Source of the DNA: Flavobacterium sp. SH_e
GTDB lineage: Bacteria; Bacteroidota; Bacteroidia; Flavobacteriales; Flavobacteriaceae
Assembly: GCF_025717045.1 (NCBI RefSeq)
Contig: NZ_JAOVZN010000005.1
Coordinates: 248,001 to 312,000 of the forward strand
Length of the DNA stretch: 64,000 bases
Direction of reading: 5' to 3'
In this document: positions 43,457-54,743 of the stretch, one piece after another
How positions within the stretch are numbered: the stretch's first letter is position 1
How the letters are laid out: every line of letters begins with the position of its first letter
The notes under the pieces: model-generated
Seen by the model: only the letters and a program-made list of their open reading frames with translations
Databases searched by the model: none
What the model was told of the DNA's origin: nothing
Made by a program: the position numbers and the translations under genes

Positions 43457-46400
43457 ATGAGCACCAACGGCAGCCAAATAGACAATGTTATTTTTAAAAG
43501 AAATGGAGTTAATCAGGAAGAACGCTTTAGTGACGCATTAGAGCCTAGCAACCTAAAACTTCATGATTTTACTATTGAAGACTGGCTGTTATTTGCTTAT
43601 AATTTTGCCAAAGAGGTCAACTTTTTCGACACGAATAACGATAAAAAACCAGAAGGCGACTGGCAGGAGTTTTTCAACTATTTTGGCTTTACAAAAGATA
43701 ATATTCCAAAAAGAACAGACAAAGAATATGTCACTTCAAAAGAAGACATCGCCAGAACATTATCAATCGCCAATATCAATCAAGACCTTACTCCTCACCT
43801 AACCTTGTTTGTGTGTTTCCTGAAGTTGTTGGAATTATCCCAAAACAAGCTTAATCTTATTACCAAAAAGCATTTAGATTTTTTCTATAAAGACATCCTG
43901 CAAATCGAAAAACTGCCTGCAAAAGCAGATAAAGTCAATATCATTTTTGAATTAGCCAAAAAAATAGCCGAAGAAAAAATCGACGCAAATACAGAACTTG
44001 ACGCAGGAAAAGATCCAGATGGAAAAAAAATAATTTACAAAACCACAGAAGAATTTATTGCCAATAAAGCGAATATAGCGTATTTAAAAAGTGTATATAA
44101 TGACGTTGATTTAGGTGAAATTAAATGCAGCGAAATTGCCAATTCTCTAGATGGAAAAGGCGAACCTCTAAAAGAAGATGCGCCGTATTGGTTTCCATTT
44201 GGATATACTTCCAATGAAGAAAAATACCCAAAACTAGAAGATGCTAAATTAGGTTTTGCAATAGCTTCGGAATTATTTAATCTTAAAGAAGGCGATAGAA
44301 GCATTGACATCACTATTACTTTTGATGAGGCTTTAACTTTTCATCATCCGCTTAACGTAGATGATCTTTTGAAAAATATCAGCATACTATATAGTGGAAA
44401 AAAAGGATGGATCGGAAATATTAAACTTAGTACAGCGATTACTTTTAAAAATGTGAATCAATCTTCAAACATTGACAGCAATCAATTAAGATTGGTTTTT
44501 CAGATACCAAAAGATAATCCAGCGATTGTCAATTACGATCAGACAGTTTTAGGCGAATTTTTCTCTACTGAACTGCCTGTAATTCGATTCTTAATTAATA
44601 CGCAAGATAAAAAAGGACATGCTCTTTTTAGAAGTCTAGTTACAAAATCAATAAAAAGTATTAAAGCAAAAGTTGAGGTTACGGATGTAAAATCTTTAAT
44701 ATTAGAAAGTGATACTGGCTTGCTTAATGCCACAAAACCCTTCTATCCTTTTACAACTCAACCCGAAAAGAACAGTGCATTTATCATAAATTATCCTGAA
44801 ATTTTTTCTAAAAATTGGACAGATGCAGCTATTAACATAAAATGGAAAAATACTCCCTCATCATTTGTAACTCATTATGCCGCTTATAAAAAAAGTTTCC
44901 TCGAGACCATAAGCCAAAATATTTTTGACAACGCAATATTCCACGATATTAGCCGTGAAGCCAAAATGAAGGCCAATCAGCCTGAAGATGAAAAAGTCGT
45001 TCCAGAAATAAAGGCTGTTTCAGAAACTAAAAATTTAAGAGTTTTAAATAAAAAGAATGCTATTGTTACAAAGGACTATTTTAAAGCAACATTATCTGTT
45101 TTAAACAAAGAAGTTTGGGATGAACAAAATAACGCTGTCAATTTATTTGATGATCCAGATAATGACAAAGTATTTGAAACTAATGTCAATGTTAAAGGCA
45201 CTTATGAGCTTGGCAAAAACGGTCCAATTCGATTGACCTTAAATCAATCCTTTTTGCATTCGTTATTTCCAAAAATATATACTTTGGCGATAATGAATGT
45301 GGCGAAAGACGCATCAACGCCCATTCCAAATGAGCCTTACACGCCTGTCGTAGAAAGCATAAGTCTCAATTATTCTGCTGAAGAAACTACTGAGCTTGAT
45401 GCTTCAACCTACGAATCTAACCGAATAAAATTGTTTCATGAAGCTCCTTTTGGTCAGCAGGAAGAGCATTCTTATTTAAAACAGCAGGCTATAAGTAAAG
45501 AAATTTTAGATCCTTCCACTTCAATTACCAATTGTTTGGTTCCGGATTATTGCAACGGAGGCGAATTTTATCTAGGTCTTCAAGATGCCGAAATATCACA
45601 GCAAATTTCGTTATTATTTCAAATATTAGAAGGAAGCGAAAACACCAGTGTTGATACTTTTACAGGAATACAAAAGGTGGAATGGTACATCTTATGCGAT
45701 AATTATTGGAAAAATCTGGATAAGGATATTTTAGCAAATGGTATCGATAACTTCTTAAAATCTGGTATCATAAAATTTGGCATTCCAAAACAGACGACAA
45801 ATGACAATACGCTGTTTCCAGCCAATACTATTTGGATAAAAGCAAAAATGCACAAAGCTTATGATGCCGTTTGTAAAGTTATCGATGTAAAAACTCGAGT
45901 TGTTACCGCCCAGTTTTTTGATAACAACAATAATTTAGCTCATTTAGACAGCACATTACCTGCGAAAACAATATCGAAATTAATTACTAGAGTTCCGCAA
46001 ATTAAAAGCGTTGAACAGCCTTTTAATTCGTTTGATGGAAAACCGTTAGAATCTGATCCCTCCTATTATTTGCGTGTAAGCGAACGCTTGCGCCACAAAA
46101 ACAGAGCTATAACGCTTTGGGATTATGAGCATCTTATTTTACAGGAATTTCCAAATGTTTTTAGAGTAAAATGCCTTAACCATACTTTTATTTCGGGTAC
46201 AGAAACCTCGTTTTTATCTCCAGGAAAAGTAACGCTAGTTGTAATTCCGGATATCGTTGATAAAAATGTATTTGATATATATGAGCCAAGAGTGAGTACA
46301 GCAACATTAAACAGCATTGAGAGTTTTATTAATTCTAAAAACTCCATGCTAGTATCTGCAAAAGTGATCAATCCTGATTATGAAAAAGTTATAATAAAAC

Positions 46401-46816
46401 TTAATGTAAAGTTTTATCCAGAATACGATGAGAATTTTTATAAAAAACAGCTCAACGAAGATCTTATAAAATTTTTATCACCTTGGGCATTTGACACCTC
46501 AAAGCAAATCATATTCGGAGTGGAATTGCAACGAAGTATTGTTATCGAATATATCGAAAATTTATATTACGTAGATTTTCTATCTACGCTAGAAATGGCA
46601 ATCTATATCAATAAGAAAACAGATAAAGAACATACTGAAACATTAAAAGATACAGAAAACAATGATGTCAATATACCTCTTTTAGACTTTCAAACAACAT
46701 TGTCACCATCAAGTCCAAAAAACATTTTAGTCTCTGTTAAAAACCATATTATCAGTACCAAAATAGACACTTGCAAAGAAATAACCCCACAAGAACCTGA
46801 AAAATGTCGCTACTAA
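43457..46816 (+). CDS. baseplate J-like wedge protein, Pvc11/Afp11 type
   Basis: The 1119-residue product lies where the large gpJ-like baseplate gene of eCIS is found. The best family signs are in the last third: SVEQPFNSFDGKPLESDPSYYLRVSERLRHKNRAITLWDYEHLI is the typical gpJ/Pvc11 block, followed by FPNVFRVKC and LVVIPDI. The first half is divergent and helical-to-mixed. It shares with other wedges the role of triggering sheath contraction. It overlaps the next gene by 13 bases. Confidence 0.9.
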   Translation: MSTNGSQIDNVIFKRNGVNQEERFSDALEPSNLKLHDFTIEDWLLFAYNFAKEVNFFDTNNDKKPEGDWQEFFNYFGFTKDNIPKRTDKEYVTSKEDIARTLSIANINQDLTPHLTLFVCFLKLLELSQNKLNLITKKHLDFFYKDILQIEKLPAKADKVNIIFELAKKIAEEKIDANTELDAGKDPDGKKIIYKTTEEFIANKANIAYLKSVYNDVDLGEIKCSEIANSLDGKGEPLKEDAPYWFPFGYTSNEEKYPKLEDAKLGFAIASELFNLKEGDRSIDITITFDEALTFHHPLNVDDLLKNISILYSGKKGWIGNIKLSTAITFKNVNQSSNIDSNQLRLVFQIPKDNPAIVNYDQTVLGEFFSTELPVIRFLINTQDKKGHALFRSLVTKSIKSIKAKVEVTDVKSLILESDTGLLNATKPFYPFTTQPEKNSAFIINYPEIFSKNWTDAAINIKWKNTPSSFVTHYAAYKKSFLETISQNIFDNAIFHDISREAKMKANQPEDEKVVPEIKAVSETKNLRVLNKKNAIVTKDYFKATLSVLNKEVWDEQNNAVNLFDDPDNDKVFETNVNVKGTYELGKNGPIRLTLNQSFLHSLFPKIYTLAIMNVAKDASTPIPNEPYTPVVESISLNYSAEETTELDASTYESNRIKLFHEAPFGQQEEHSYLKQQAISKEILDPSTSITNCLVPDYCNGGEFYLGLQDAEISQQISLLFQILEGSENTSVDTFTGIQKVEWYILCDNYWKNLDKDILANGIDNFLKSGIIKFGIPKQTTNDNTLFPANTIWIKAKMHKAYDAVCKVIDVKTRVVTAQFFDNNNNLAHLDSTLPAKTISKLITRVPQIKSVEQPFNSFDGKPLESDPSYYLRVSERLRHKNRAITLWDYEHLILQEFPNVFRVKCLNHTFISGTETSFLSPGKVTLVVIPDIVDKNVFDIYEPRVSTATLNSIESFINSKNSMLVSAKVINPDYEKVIIKLNVKFYPEYDENFYKKQLNEDLIKFLSPWAFDTSKQIIFGVELQRSIVIEYIENLYYVDFLSTLEMAIYINKKTDKEHTETLKDTENNDVNIPLLDFQTTLSPSSPKNILVSVKNHIISTKIDTCKEITPQEPEKCRY

Positions 46817-49506
46817 ACCCACATATCACCATTCCTAAAAAATCAGCATCAGAGGACGATTTAGATTTCTTTTATTTAAGAAAAAAAGGAATCGAGTATA
46901 TCGAATCTTTTGGCAGTAAATTTTGGACAGATTTTAATGAGCATGATCCAGGTATAACCATACTAGAAATGATTTCCTATGCCATTTCAGATCTTGGTAT
47001 GAGACTTAATCTTCCTATAGAAAATATATTAGCATCTGATGACATTAATAAAGACATTCCAAAACAGTTTTTTAAAGCCTCAGAAGTATTGTCATCAAGT
47101 CCAGTCACACAAAATGATTACCGAAAACTATTTATAGACATAGAAGGAGTTCGAAACTGCTGGCTAGCAAAACATGAGAAAACAGTTTATGTAGACTGCA
47201 AAAAAAATCAGCTTTCTTATGACTTTAAGGATTATGAAAATCTACCCGATAACTTAAGAAAATCTTTTGAGCTAAATGGTTTGTATGATTTGTATGTAGA
47301 TTTTGAAAGTTCAAAACCCTCAGATATAGAAGCTGTTAAAGAACAAATAAGAAAGCAGTATCATGCAAACAGAAATCTCTGCGAAGATCTTGTCGATATC
47401 AAAAAAGTAGTAGACTACCCGATAAAAATATGCGCAGATATTGAAGTAAATACGGAAGCCGATGAAGAATTGGTTCATGCCAATGTTCTTAATGCCCTTG
47501 AAAGCTACTTATCTACAACAGTCAATTTTTATTCACTAAAACAAATGATTGACAAAGGGTATTCGACTCTGGAAATTTTTGATGGCCCTTCTTTAAAGAA
47601 CGGTTTTATTGACACAAAAGAATTGCTTATAGCCGATTTGCGAAACGAAGTGCGTCTTTCAGACATTATGAGAATCATTATGTCTGTGCCAGATGTTGTA
47701 CTGATTAAAGATATTTCTTTGGGAAATTGCGGCGGTGATGACTTGGAAAACAAATGGCTTATCTGTCTTAAACCTTACCAAAAACCAGTTATTTGTGTCA
47801 AAAGTGTTTTCAATTACAACAAAGGATTACTGCCTCTAAACATCAATCAGACACAGGTAAAATTTTATTTAGAGGCCATAAAAGCCGTAAAAGACAAAGC
47901 TACAACCAATGCCAGCCAGAATAAAGAATTAGAAATACCAAATGGCGAATACCTTAACACCGATTTTTATACTACTATACAAAATGATTTTCCTGAAACT
48001 TATGGAATTGGCGAAGTAGGCCTTCCAACCCGAGCGTCTGTTGAACGTAAAGCTAAAGCAAAACAGTTAAAAGGATATCTTTTATTTTTTGATCAGATAT
48101 TAGGAAGTTATTTTAAACAATTAGGACAAGTAAGCGAATTGCTTTCGGTAAGTGGTAATTTAACTCGTACGCTTTTTACTCAAGTCGTTAAAGATATTGA
48201 AGGAGCAAATGACATTGTAGATGGATATGAAAATTACACTGATGATAGCATCACAGAACTTCTTTTTGATCAGCAGGACAATAATATTGAACGCAGAAAT
48301 AAAATTTTAGACCATCTCTTGTCTCGTTTCGCCGAAAACTTTTCAGAATATGTTTTTGTCAATAAAACCATTTACGGCAATACTACAGATCAGGTCGTAT
48401 TGCGAGACAAAGAAAACTTTTTGAAAGATTATAAAGTCGTAAGCAAAGAGCGTGGTAATGCTTTTGATTATTACAAACAGACTATTGCCAATTTATGGAA
48501 TACGAATAATGTTTCGGGAGCAGAAAAAAGGATTTCGAGACTTATTGGTATTAAAGATTACAGCCGCAGAAATCTTTCCAATTCGTTTGTCCAGATGTAC
48601 AATTTTATTGATACAGACAATCAATCGGTTTATAGATGGCGTATTGTGGACAAGAATAATGAAATTGTACTTTCTTCAACAGCAGAATACTTTGACACTT
48701 CTGCTGCAAATAAAGAGCTTTATTTTGCTGTATTACAGATTATTCAGACTCGAGAATATAAAATAAAAGAGGCTTTTAAAAACGGTACAGTAAAAGACTT
48801 AACTATTATCGATAATATTTTGATTCAGCAGTCAGACGCTGGAAAATACTCTTATGACATCATAAATCCAGCAATTGATGACAAGAAAAATCCAGACCGC
48901 ATTATTGCCCGAAGATTTGAATACTATAATAATCTAGCAGATTTAGAAAAATCGATTCTGGATTTGATTCAATTCATGAAAGAAGATTTTACCGAAGAAG
49001 GAATGTTTTTGGTAGAACACATGATGCTTCGTCCAGATGTAAACCAGACGACAGTAAATCCAGATACTTTCATGCCTATCTGCGCCGAAGAGTGTGGCGA
49101 TTGCGAACCAATAGATCCTTACTCCTACCGCGTGAGCGTAGTGTTGCCAGGATATACATTGCGATTTGCCAATACCGATTTTAGAAATTATATAGAAAAA
49201 ATAATCAAGGAAGAATTGCCAGCTCATGTTCTAGCAAAAGTATGTTGGATTGGATATCGGGAAAAAGATGTGAAAGACCCCGCAGAAAACCAGCTCGTTC
49301 AATTTGAAAAAAACTACAAAGACTATTTATTCGCCAAAACCGATTTGAATCAAGAACAGCCAGAACCGCAATTAATCAGTTTTATTAAATCACTAACCAG
49401 TCTGGACAATGTTTACCCAACAGGACGTCTATTTGACTGCAGTGATGAAAACGAACGATTGTCAGATAAAATTATACTAGGAAAAACGAATTTAGGATCA
49501 CTATAA
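46804..49506 (+). CDS. large baseplate protein, Pvc12/Afp12-like
   Basis: The 900-residue protein opens with KKGIEYIESFGSKFWTDFNEHDPGITILEMISYAISDLGMRL, which is the N-terminal signature of Pvc12-type baseplate proteins (also gpI-like). SVERKAKAKQLKGYLLFFDQILGSYFKQL and EEGMFLVEHMMLRP are further family blocks. A Cys cluster CAEECGDCEP at about 758 may bind metal. In PVC the homologue completes the wedge and holds the fibre. The gene overlaps its upstream partner, showing a single operon. Confidence 0.9.
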   Translation: MSLLNPHITIPKKSASEDDLDFFYLRKKGIEYIESFGSKFWTDFNEHDPGITILEMISYAISDLGMRLNLPIENILASDDINKDIPKQFFKASEVLSSSPVTQNDYRKLFIDIEGVRNCWLAKHEKTVYVDCKKNQLSYDFKDYENLPDNLRKSFELNGLYDLYVDFESSKPSDIEAVKEQIRKQYHANRNLCEDLVDIKKVVDYPIKICADIEVNTEADEELVHANVLNALESYLSTTVNFYSLKQMIDKGYSTLEIFDGPSLKNGFIDTKELLIADLRNEVRLSDIMRIIMSVPDVVLIKDISLGNCGGDDLENKWLICLKPYQKPVICVKSVFNYNKGLLPLNINQTQVKFYLEAIKAVKDKATTNASQNKELEIPNGEYLNTDFYTTIQNDFPETYGIGEVGLPTRASVERKAKAKQLKGYLLFFDQILGSYFKQLGQVSELLSVSGNLTRTLFTQVVKDIEGANDIVDGYENYTDDSITELLFDQQDNNIERRNKILDHLLSRFAENFSEYVFVNKTIYGNTTDQVVLRDKENFLKDYKVVSKERGNAFDYYKQTIANLWNTNNVSGAEKRISRLIGIKDYSRRNLSNSFVQMYNFIDTDNQSVYRWRIVDKNNEIVLSSTAEYFDTSAANKELYFAVLQIIQTREYKIKEAFKNGTVKDLTIIDNILIQQSDAGKYSYDIINPAIDDKKNPDRIIARRFEYYNNLADLEKSILDLIQFMKEDFTEEGMFLVEHMMLRPDVNQTTVNPDTFMPICAEECGDCEPIDPYSYRVSVVLPGYTLRFANTDFRNYIEKIIKEELPAHVLAKVCWIGYREKDVKDPAENQLVQFEKNYKDYLFAKTDLNQEQPEPQLISFIKSLTSLDNVYPTGRLFDCSDENERLSDKIILGKTNLGSL

Positions 49507-49517
49507 AAACTATTGCC

Positions 49518-52500
49518 ATGTCAGCAAAACTTTCAACAATAACAACACAATACCGACGATTCACAAAGAATCAGGTACTTACAGAAGGAAACCTTAATGA
49601 GGTTGTAGATTTTTTTGACGATCAGGATCGCCTATCCCGCATTTACCTAAGTGGCGTTGGTATAGTTTGCGGACTTTATCCTTCTTATAATGAAGCACAA
49701 AAAACGATTTCAACAACGCAAGGAACTGGCATAACTACAGATGGTGATCTTTTTAAATTATATCAGGCAGATGTATTGGGAAACAAAAAAATCGATTTTG
49801 ATTCCAAAACCTATACGCACTGTAAAGTCTATGATAATACAAAAGCGGCTTATAAACCATTTTTTTATGATGGATCAAACAAACAATTGCCTCTTTTTGA
49901 ACTCTTAACAGAAGAACAGCAAAAAAAAGAAAAAGATCCTAATTTTCCTTTAACTCAATTTACAGCAAATACAGAATTTGAGTTTAAAGATGCTGTAATC
50001 CTTTTGTATTTGGAGTCTTATGAAAAAGAATCTGACCTTTGCGTAAGCCTTTCTTGTGACAATCAGGGACTGGAAATTGTAGGCAATTATAAAATTTTAA
50101 TTGTCAGCAAAACCGTTGCCACACAAATAATGAATCATGACAGCATGATTGGTAAAATCAATTTTGTCAATTTATACCATACATTACCAGATCTAAAATC
50201 GAACAGAATTGTACTAAAAAAAGAAGATTTCGCTCATCTTGAGGCTATAAAACAAACTTTTACGAAAGGAATTTTCAAAAACAATGCAGTTAAAAATTTG
50301 CAGGAAGGCTACAATCAGCTGCTGACAGGCTTAAATATGCCAATTGTTTTAGATGCAATTCAAAAAAAGATAACCGAACTATTTAATTTTGAAGGAGATC
50401 CTGTACTTCCATCAGATTTTCAATATCGATATGATCTACTTAACGATCTTGTTGATACTTACAACGAAATCAGAGCACTTTTACTTGACATAGAGGATAG
50501 TTATTGTTATCCTGATATTAATGCGTTTCCAAAGCACTTAATGTTAGGCGAATTAATAAAAACAGAACCTTGTTTTGAATTTCGTCATGCTTTTTACAAA
50601 TCGCCTTTGCTTACAGGAGAAAGCCTTAACACTTGTAATGACTGCCTTGCAGATGATAAAGATTCTGAAGAAAAAGACTTAACATCAGATGAAATAAAAA
50701 TATGCTATGGCGAAAACACAGCCAGACAAAGAATGTACAATCTCATTCTTCGAAGTGCAGAATTACTAGAAAATTACAATCCGTTACATGATTTTATAAA
50801 AATTACGCCTTCATTACAAATGGGCAAATTGGGCAAAAAAGCCATTCCTTTTTACAACAATGTAACTGATTCGCTTATTAAAGCTTGGGATTTTGATAAA
50901 ACCTTTTTAGGATTAGAAAAAAACAATGTCAGTTACCATGACGATTTATTGAATACTAAAAATCCGCTCGAAATATATCTTGATAGTGATTTTTATAGAA
51001 TTGAAGGACATCAGGGGCGCAATTACAAAGAAGTACTTAAAGCAATTCAGCAAATTAGATTAGATAATGGACTTGGATTCAATATAATGATTCTAGCAGT
51101 AAATGCAAATGAATTGGATAAAACCAACCAATATTTCACCAAATATTACCTAAACAAAAATCACGGCTACGAGCATAAAGCAGGCGTAATTCCGGGAGGA
51201 ACTTTCATAATGATCTATCTGGAAGAAAAAATTCCTTACTATAAAAACCGCAGATTATCTTTAACTGGTGACTTCGAAAAATTTGCGGAAGGCATAAACA
51301 TTTTAAATCCAGTTGTTGCTGATTTCTCAATACCGTATTTATGTTGTGACGAAAACAATATAGGCCTTAGTTTGCCAGTAGATAAAATTTGTTTTGACAG
51401 CAAAACACCTACTCTGCCGTTTAAAGTATCTCCAGCAGGAGGTTTTGTAAAAGCCAACATTAGATCCGATCAAAATGGAGGAATAAAAGTAAATGAATTT
51501 GGCGCACTTGTTTTTGATCCAAATGCAGTCAGTAAAGAGCTGATAGGCCAGCCTATAACCTTTACAGTCAATAATTTTGATACTGATTGTAAGATAACCA
51601 TTTTTGAAAAACCAAAATTCGATTTTGTTGCAGTTCCCTCAAAACCTTCTGGAGCTGACGAAACTGAAGTTACTTTTACCATAACTGGAGAAAATATTGA
51701 AGGCAATAAATATACTTGGGATTTTGGAGACAAAACCGATCCTATAACAGATGATAAAACAGAAATAAAACATATTTACAAGTATAATAGTGAATCGCAA
51801 AAGAACTTCACATTTGACGTTGTACTTTATGCAGACAATGGCAATTGCGATTTTAAAGTCACTCATCCTGTAAGTTTTGAAATTGAAGATCCAAAAGTGT
51901 TGGTAGATGGCAAATTAGTAAACGAAATATCCTTTTGCCGAAACGATAAACCTGTAGAGCTTACTCTACAACCTAATATAAAAGGGGTAGAAATTTTAGG
52001 AGAAGGAGTTCAAGTAACATTCGGAGAAAAATATATGTTTGCTCCAGGCGAAGTATCTAAAGATGTCAAAACGGTAACCATTTTTATAGACGACAAACCA
52101 TCTAATCTTACCATTACACTTTTAGAGCTTCCTACTGCTAGTTTTAGCTTTAATATAGATGCGGCGGGAATTCTAACCTTAACCAACAATTCTTTAAATG
52201 CTAAAACATATACTTGGAAAATTGATAAAGAAGTAATAGTCACAGATAAAAAAGATCCTATCACAAGACAAACTTCATTATATAATGAATCTTCTATTTC
52301 TGTTTTATTAACTGCTGAAGGCAACTGCGGTTCGGCCACTGATGGTCCAAGGTTTATTGAAATTAGAAAAACCGTTGAGGTAAATACCTGTCTTGACAAT
52401 GCTGATTTATTTGTAAAAAACTCACTTGAAACAATTTCTAATTTAAAAGAAATCTCCGTTTCAAATAAATTCAATAGAGAAACTAATCGCTTAATTTCTG

Positions 52501-52946
52501 AAACGGAAAACAGATTGGTCGAAGTTCAAAAAGACCTTGAGAGTTACATCAATGGTAAGTCAAATGATAAATTATCTGGATTATTCACGCAGGAAAATTT
52601 CAATTTACTATCTGCAGTTGTTGCTTCTGCCATTAAACTGCAAAATCCGGTTCTGATTAGTGCAGTACAAACGCTTGTATCGCTAAATACTATATTGTTT
52701 TATACGATTTTGAGATGTCAGGATCCAGAAACGCTTAAAGCATCAGAAAAACAAATTATCCCAATCGAAATACTCTTTACTAATTTATTTAAAAGTTTTG
52801 TCGAAATACAATTCAACACAGATACTGATGGTTCCTTGAAAAAGTTTTTGTCAAGCATGTTAAAAGTATTTCCTAAAATCGATTTTATCATATCCTCTTT
52901 AAACATACAAATAGAAGCCCTTACAGCCAGTGCAAAGCTTAAATAG
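49518..52946 (+). CDS. large eCIS-associated PKD-domain protein
   Basis: The 1142-residue protein occupies the position between the baseplate and tape-measure genes where PVC and AFP encode the fibre protein. Residues 1-150 recall a capsid- or fibre-associated YRRFTKNQVLTEGNLNEVVDFFDDQDRLSR motif. Around residues 700-790 there is a PKD-like beta-sandwich (GNKYTWDFGDKTDP, EIKHIYKYNS). Two more Ig-like segments follow (to 960), then a helical end. I find no classical fibre repeats. It may be the target-binding or outer component. The last 17 bases overlap the tape-measure gene. Confidence 0.78.
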   Translation: MSAKLSTITTQYRRFTKNQVLTEGNLNEVVDFFDDQDRLSRIYLSGVGIVCGLYPSYNEAQKTISTTQGTGITTDGDLFKLYQADVLGNKKIDFDSKTYTHCKVYDNTKAAYKPFFYDGSNKQLPLFELLTEEQQKKEKDPNFPLTQFTANTEFEFKDAVILLYLESYEKESDLCVSLSCDNQGLEIVGNYKILIVSKTVATQIMNHDSMIGKINFVNLYHTLPDLKSNRIVLKKEDFAHLEAIKQTFTKGIFKNNAVKNLQEGYNQLLTGLNMPIVLDAIQKKITELFNFEGDPVLPSDFQYRYDLLNDLVDTYNEIRALLLDIEDSYCYPDINAFPKHLMLGELIKTEPCFEFRHAFYKSPLLTGESLNTCNDCLADDKDSEEKDLTSDEIKICYGENTARQRMYNLILRSAELLENYNPLHDFIKITPSLQMGKLGKKAIPFYNNVTDSLIKAWDFDKTFLGLEKNNVSYHDDLLNTKNPLEIYLDSDFYRIEGHQGRNYKEVLKAIQQIRLDNGLGFNIMILAVNANELDKTNQYFTKYYLNKNHGYEHKAGVIPGGTFIMIYLEEKIPYYKNRRLSLTGDFEKFAEGINILNPVVADFSIPYLCCDENNIGLSLPVDKICFDSKTPTLPFKVSPAGGFVKANIRSDQNGGIKVNEFGALVFDPNAVSKELIGQPITFTVNNFDTDCKITIFEKPKFDFVAVPSKPSGADETEVTFTITGENIEGNKYTWDFGDKTDPITDDKTEIKHIYKYNSESQKNFTFDVVLYADNGNCDFKVTHPVSFEIEDPKVLVDGKLVNEISFCRNDKPVELTLQPNIKGVEILGEGVQVTFGEKYMFAPGEVSKDVKTVTIFIDDKPSNLTITLLELPTASFSFNIDAAGILTLTNNSLNAKTYTWKIDKEVIVTDKKDPITRQTSLYNESSISVLLTAEGNCGSATDGPRFIEIRKTVEVNTCLDNADLFVKNSLETISNLKEISVSNKFNRETNRLISETENRLVEVQKDLESYINGKSNDKLSGLFTQENFNLLSAVVASAIKLQNPVLISAVQTLVSLNTILFYTILRCQDPETLKASEKQIIPIEILFTNLFKSFVEIQFNTDTDGSLKKFLSSMLKVFPKIDFIISSLNIQIEALTASAKLK

Positions 52947-54732
52947 ACATATTATCAATAAGGTTTTCCTTGAGATAAATACCAATTCTAAAGAAAAAGG
53001 ATATTATCTCAAGGATAATATTGATGCGTTTTTGCAAAAGGAAGTATTCGTGCTTTTAGAAAATTATTTTAATGAAGTAGATTCGAAAAATCCTTTATAC
53101 AGCATACAATTAGACAAACTCAACCTTGACATTTCAATAAATCAAAATTTAGATTTCGAAAATTTCAAAGAACAGATTCTGAAAAAAATCACGAAACAAG
53201 TTGAAGAAGTTTTTGAAAAGAAAGATACAAATGTCGAAGGCTATAAACTGGTCAAACCGCAAGAAAAGGAAATAGAACGTTTTTTTCATTTTCTGGAAAC
53301 AGGCATAAATCCTTGGTGGACAACTTTAGATAATAACTTTAAAACAGTTGAAGATAAATCATTTATAAAAATATTAAATGATAAAAATTTTTCTTTTAAA
53401 TGGACTAATGCAGTCCAAAAACCAATTGTAAGAACAAGATTTATCAAACAATTTAGTGACAGCCACATTGTAAACATTATCAAAAAAGGAATATTGCTTA
53501 AAAAAAATAATACCTACAGCAGTGCTAAAATAATCGGTATCGAAGCCATTAAAAAACACATTGAAACTAGTATGGCTAAAAATCAATTGATTCCTAATCA
53601 ACGATTTTTAATGTGGGAGATAGTCATTTTAAATCTTTTGGAGACAAGCGATTCAATTGTCAAACAAAAGCTTTTCAGATTGATTTGCAATGTATTTGAA
53701 TTTCGTAAAAAGAACATTTTTTTACAACACAAAGAACTTTTTCTAAAGGAAATCGAAAATCAGACAAAAAGCCAAAACGAACTGGAATTACTAGCTAATC
53801 TTGATGCAATTATTGCAATTATCGAAAAAAAACTAAACCATGCTATTTTAAAAGAAAAAGAAATAGAAGCTGTTCAAAACGATCTAGAGACGATAAAAAC
53901 TGGAACAGAGACAAAAAACGCAACAGAAATAGAAAATGAAGCGAAAGTTGAAAATAAGGCAGAAATAGTAAATGCAAAAGAACTAGAAAATCAGACAGAA
54001 GCAGAAAACGAGGCGAAAATAGAAACAGAAAGAATTCAGGAAAACAATGAAAATCTATTACCCGACCCAAATTTGATTTTGTTGAAAAGCAAAGATTCGA
54101 CTATTAGCAACGATGATAAAAATACCGAAACTCTATCAAACAACTCAAAAGAAACTCCAAATAATAACGAAGAAATAATCGATAAAAAAGAGCCTTCTTT
54201 TGAAAAAAAAGAACAAGAGATATTAGGTACAGATATTAACGAATCTTATGTTGACAATGCAGGTTTAGTATTAATTCATCCCTTTTTGAAATCTCTTTTT
54301 GAGAATTGCAAACTGCTCAATAAAGACAATACTATAAATAATCCCGAAGTTGCCGCGCACCTCTTGCATTATGTAGCCACAGGAAAAGAACAGGATTATG
54401 AAAACGCTATGCTCTTCGAAAAGTTTTTGTGTAATATTCCAATAGCTGAACCTATTGAAAGAAACATTGTACTCTCTAAAGAAATGAAAAAAGAAGCTTC
54501 CGCAATGCTACAAGCCGTGTTGAGCAATTGGGAAATAATGAAAACATCATCGGCAGAATTACTTCAAAATGAATTTTTGCAGCGACCTGGAAAACTGAAC
54601 ATCAATGGAGAAGATAGTCCTGTAATTACAATGGAGCGAAAAACACAAGATGTTTTATTAGATAAACTAAGCTGGAATTTGAGCATCGTAAAATTGGCTT
54701 GGAAAAAACGAATCATATACGTCAACTGGTAA
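52930..54732 (+). CDS. CIS tape-measure protein, Pvc14-like
   Basis: The 600-residue protein starts with GTG at 52930 inside the end of the previous gene. The N-terminus (HIINKVFLEINTNSKEKGYYLKDNIDAFLQ and YSIQLDKLNLDISI) is the CIS tape-measure block. The C-terminus has NAGLVLIHPFLKSLFENCKLL, EVAAHLLHYVATGKEQDYENAMLFEKFLCNIP and MLQAVLSNWEIMKTSS, also typical. A low-complexity Glu/Asn/Lys stretch covers about residues 315-430. In related particles it sets tube length. It precedes the accessory cassette. Confidence 0.92.
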   Translation: MQSLNRHIINKVFLEINTNSKEKGYYLKDNIDAFLQKEVFVLLENYFNEVDSKNPLYSIQLDKLNLDISINQNLDFENFKEQILKKITKQVEEVFEKKDTNVEGYKLVKPQEKEIERFFHFLETGINPWWTTLDNNFKTVEDKSFIKILNDKNFSFKWTNAVQKPIVRTRFIKQFSDSHIVNIIKKGILLKKNNTYSSAKIIGIEAIKKHIETSMAKNQLIPNQRFLMWEIVILNLLETSDSIVKQKLFRLICNVFEFRKKNIFLQHKELFLKEIENQTKSQNELELLANLDAIIAIIEKKLNHAILKEKEIEAVQNDLETIKTGTETKNATEIENEAKVENKAEIVNAKELENQTEAENEAKIETERIQENNENLLPDPNLILLKSKDSTISNDDKNTETLSNNSKETPNNNEEIIDKKEPSFEKKEQEILGTDINESYVDNAGLVLIHPFLKSLFENCKLLNKDNTINNPEVAAHLLHYVATGKEQDYENAMLFEKFLCNIPIAEPIERNIVLSKEMKKEASAMLQAVLSNWEIMKTSSAELLQNEFLQRPGKLNINGEDSPVITMERKTQDVLLDKLSWNLSIVKLAWKKRIIYVNW

Positions 54733-54743
54733 AAATTAAAAGT

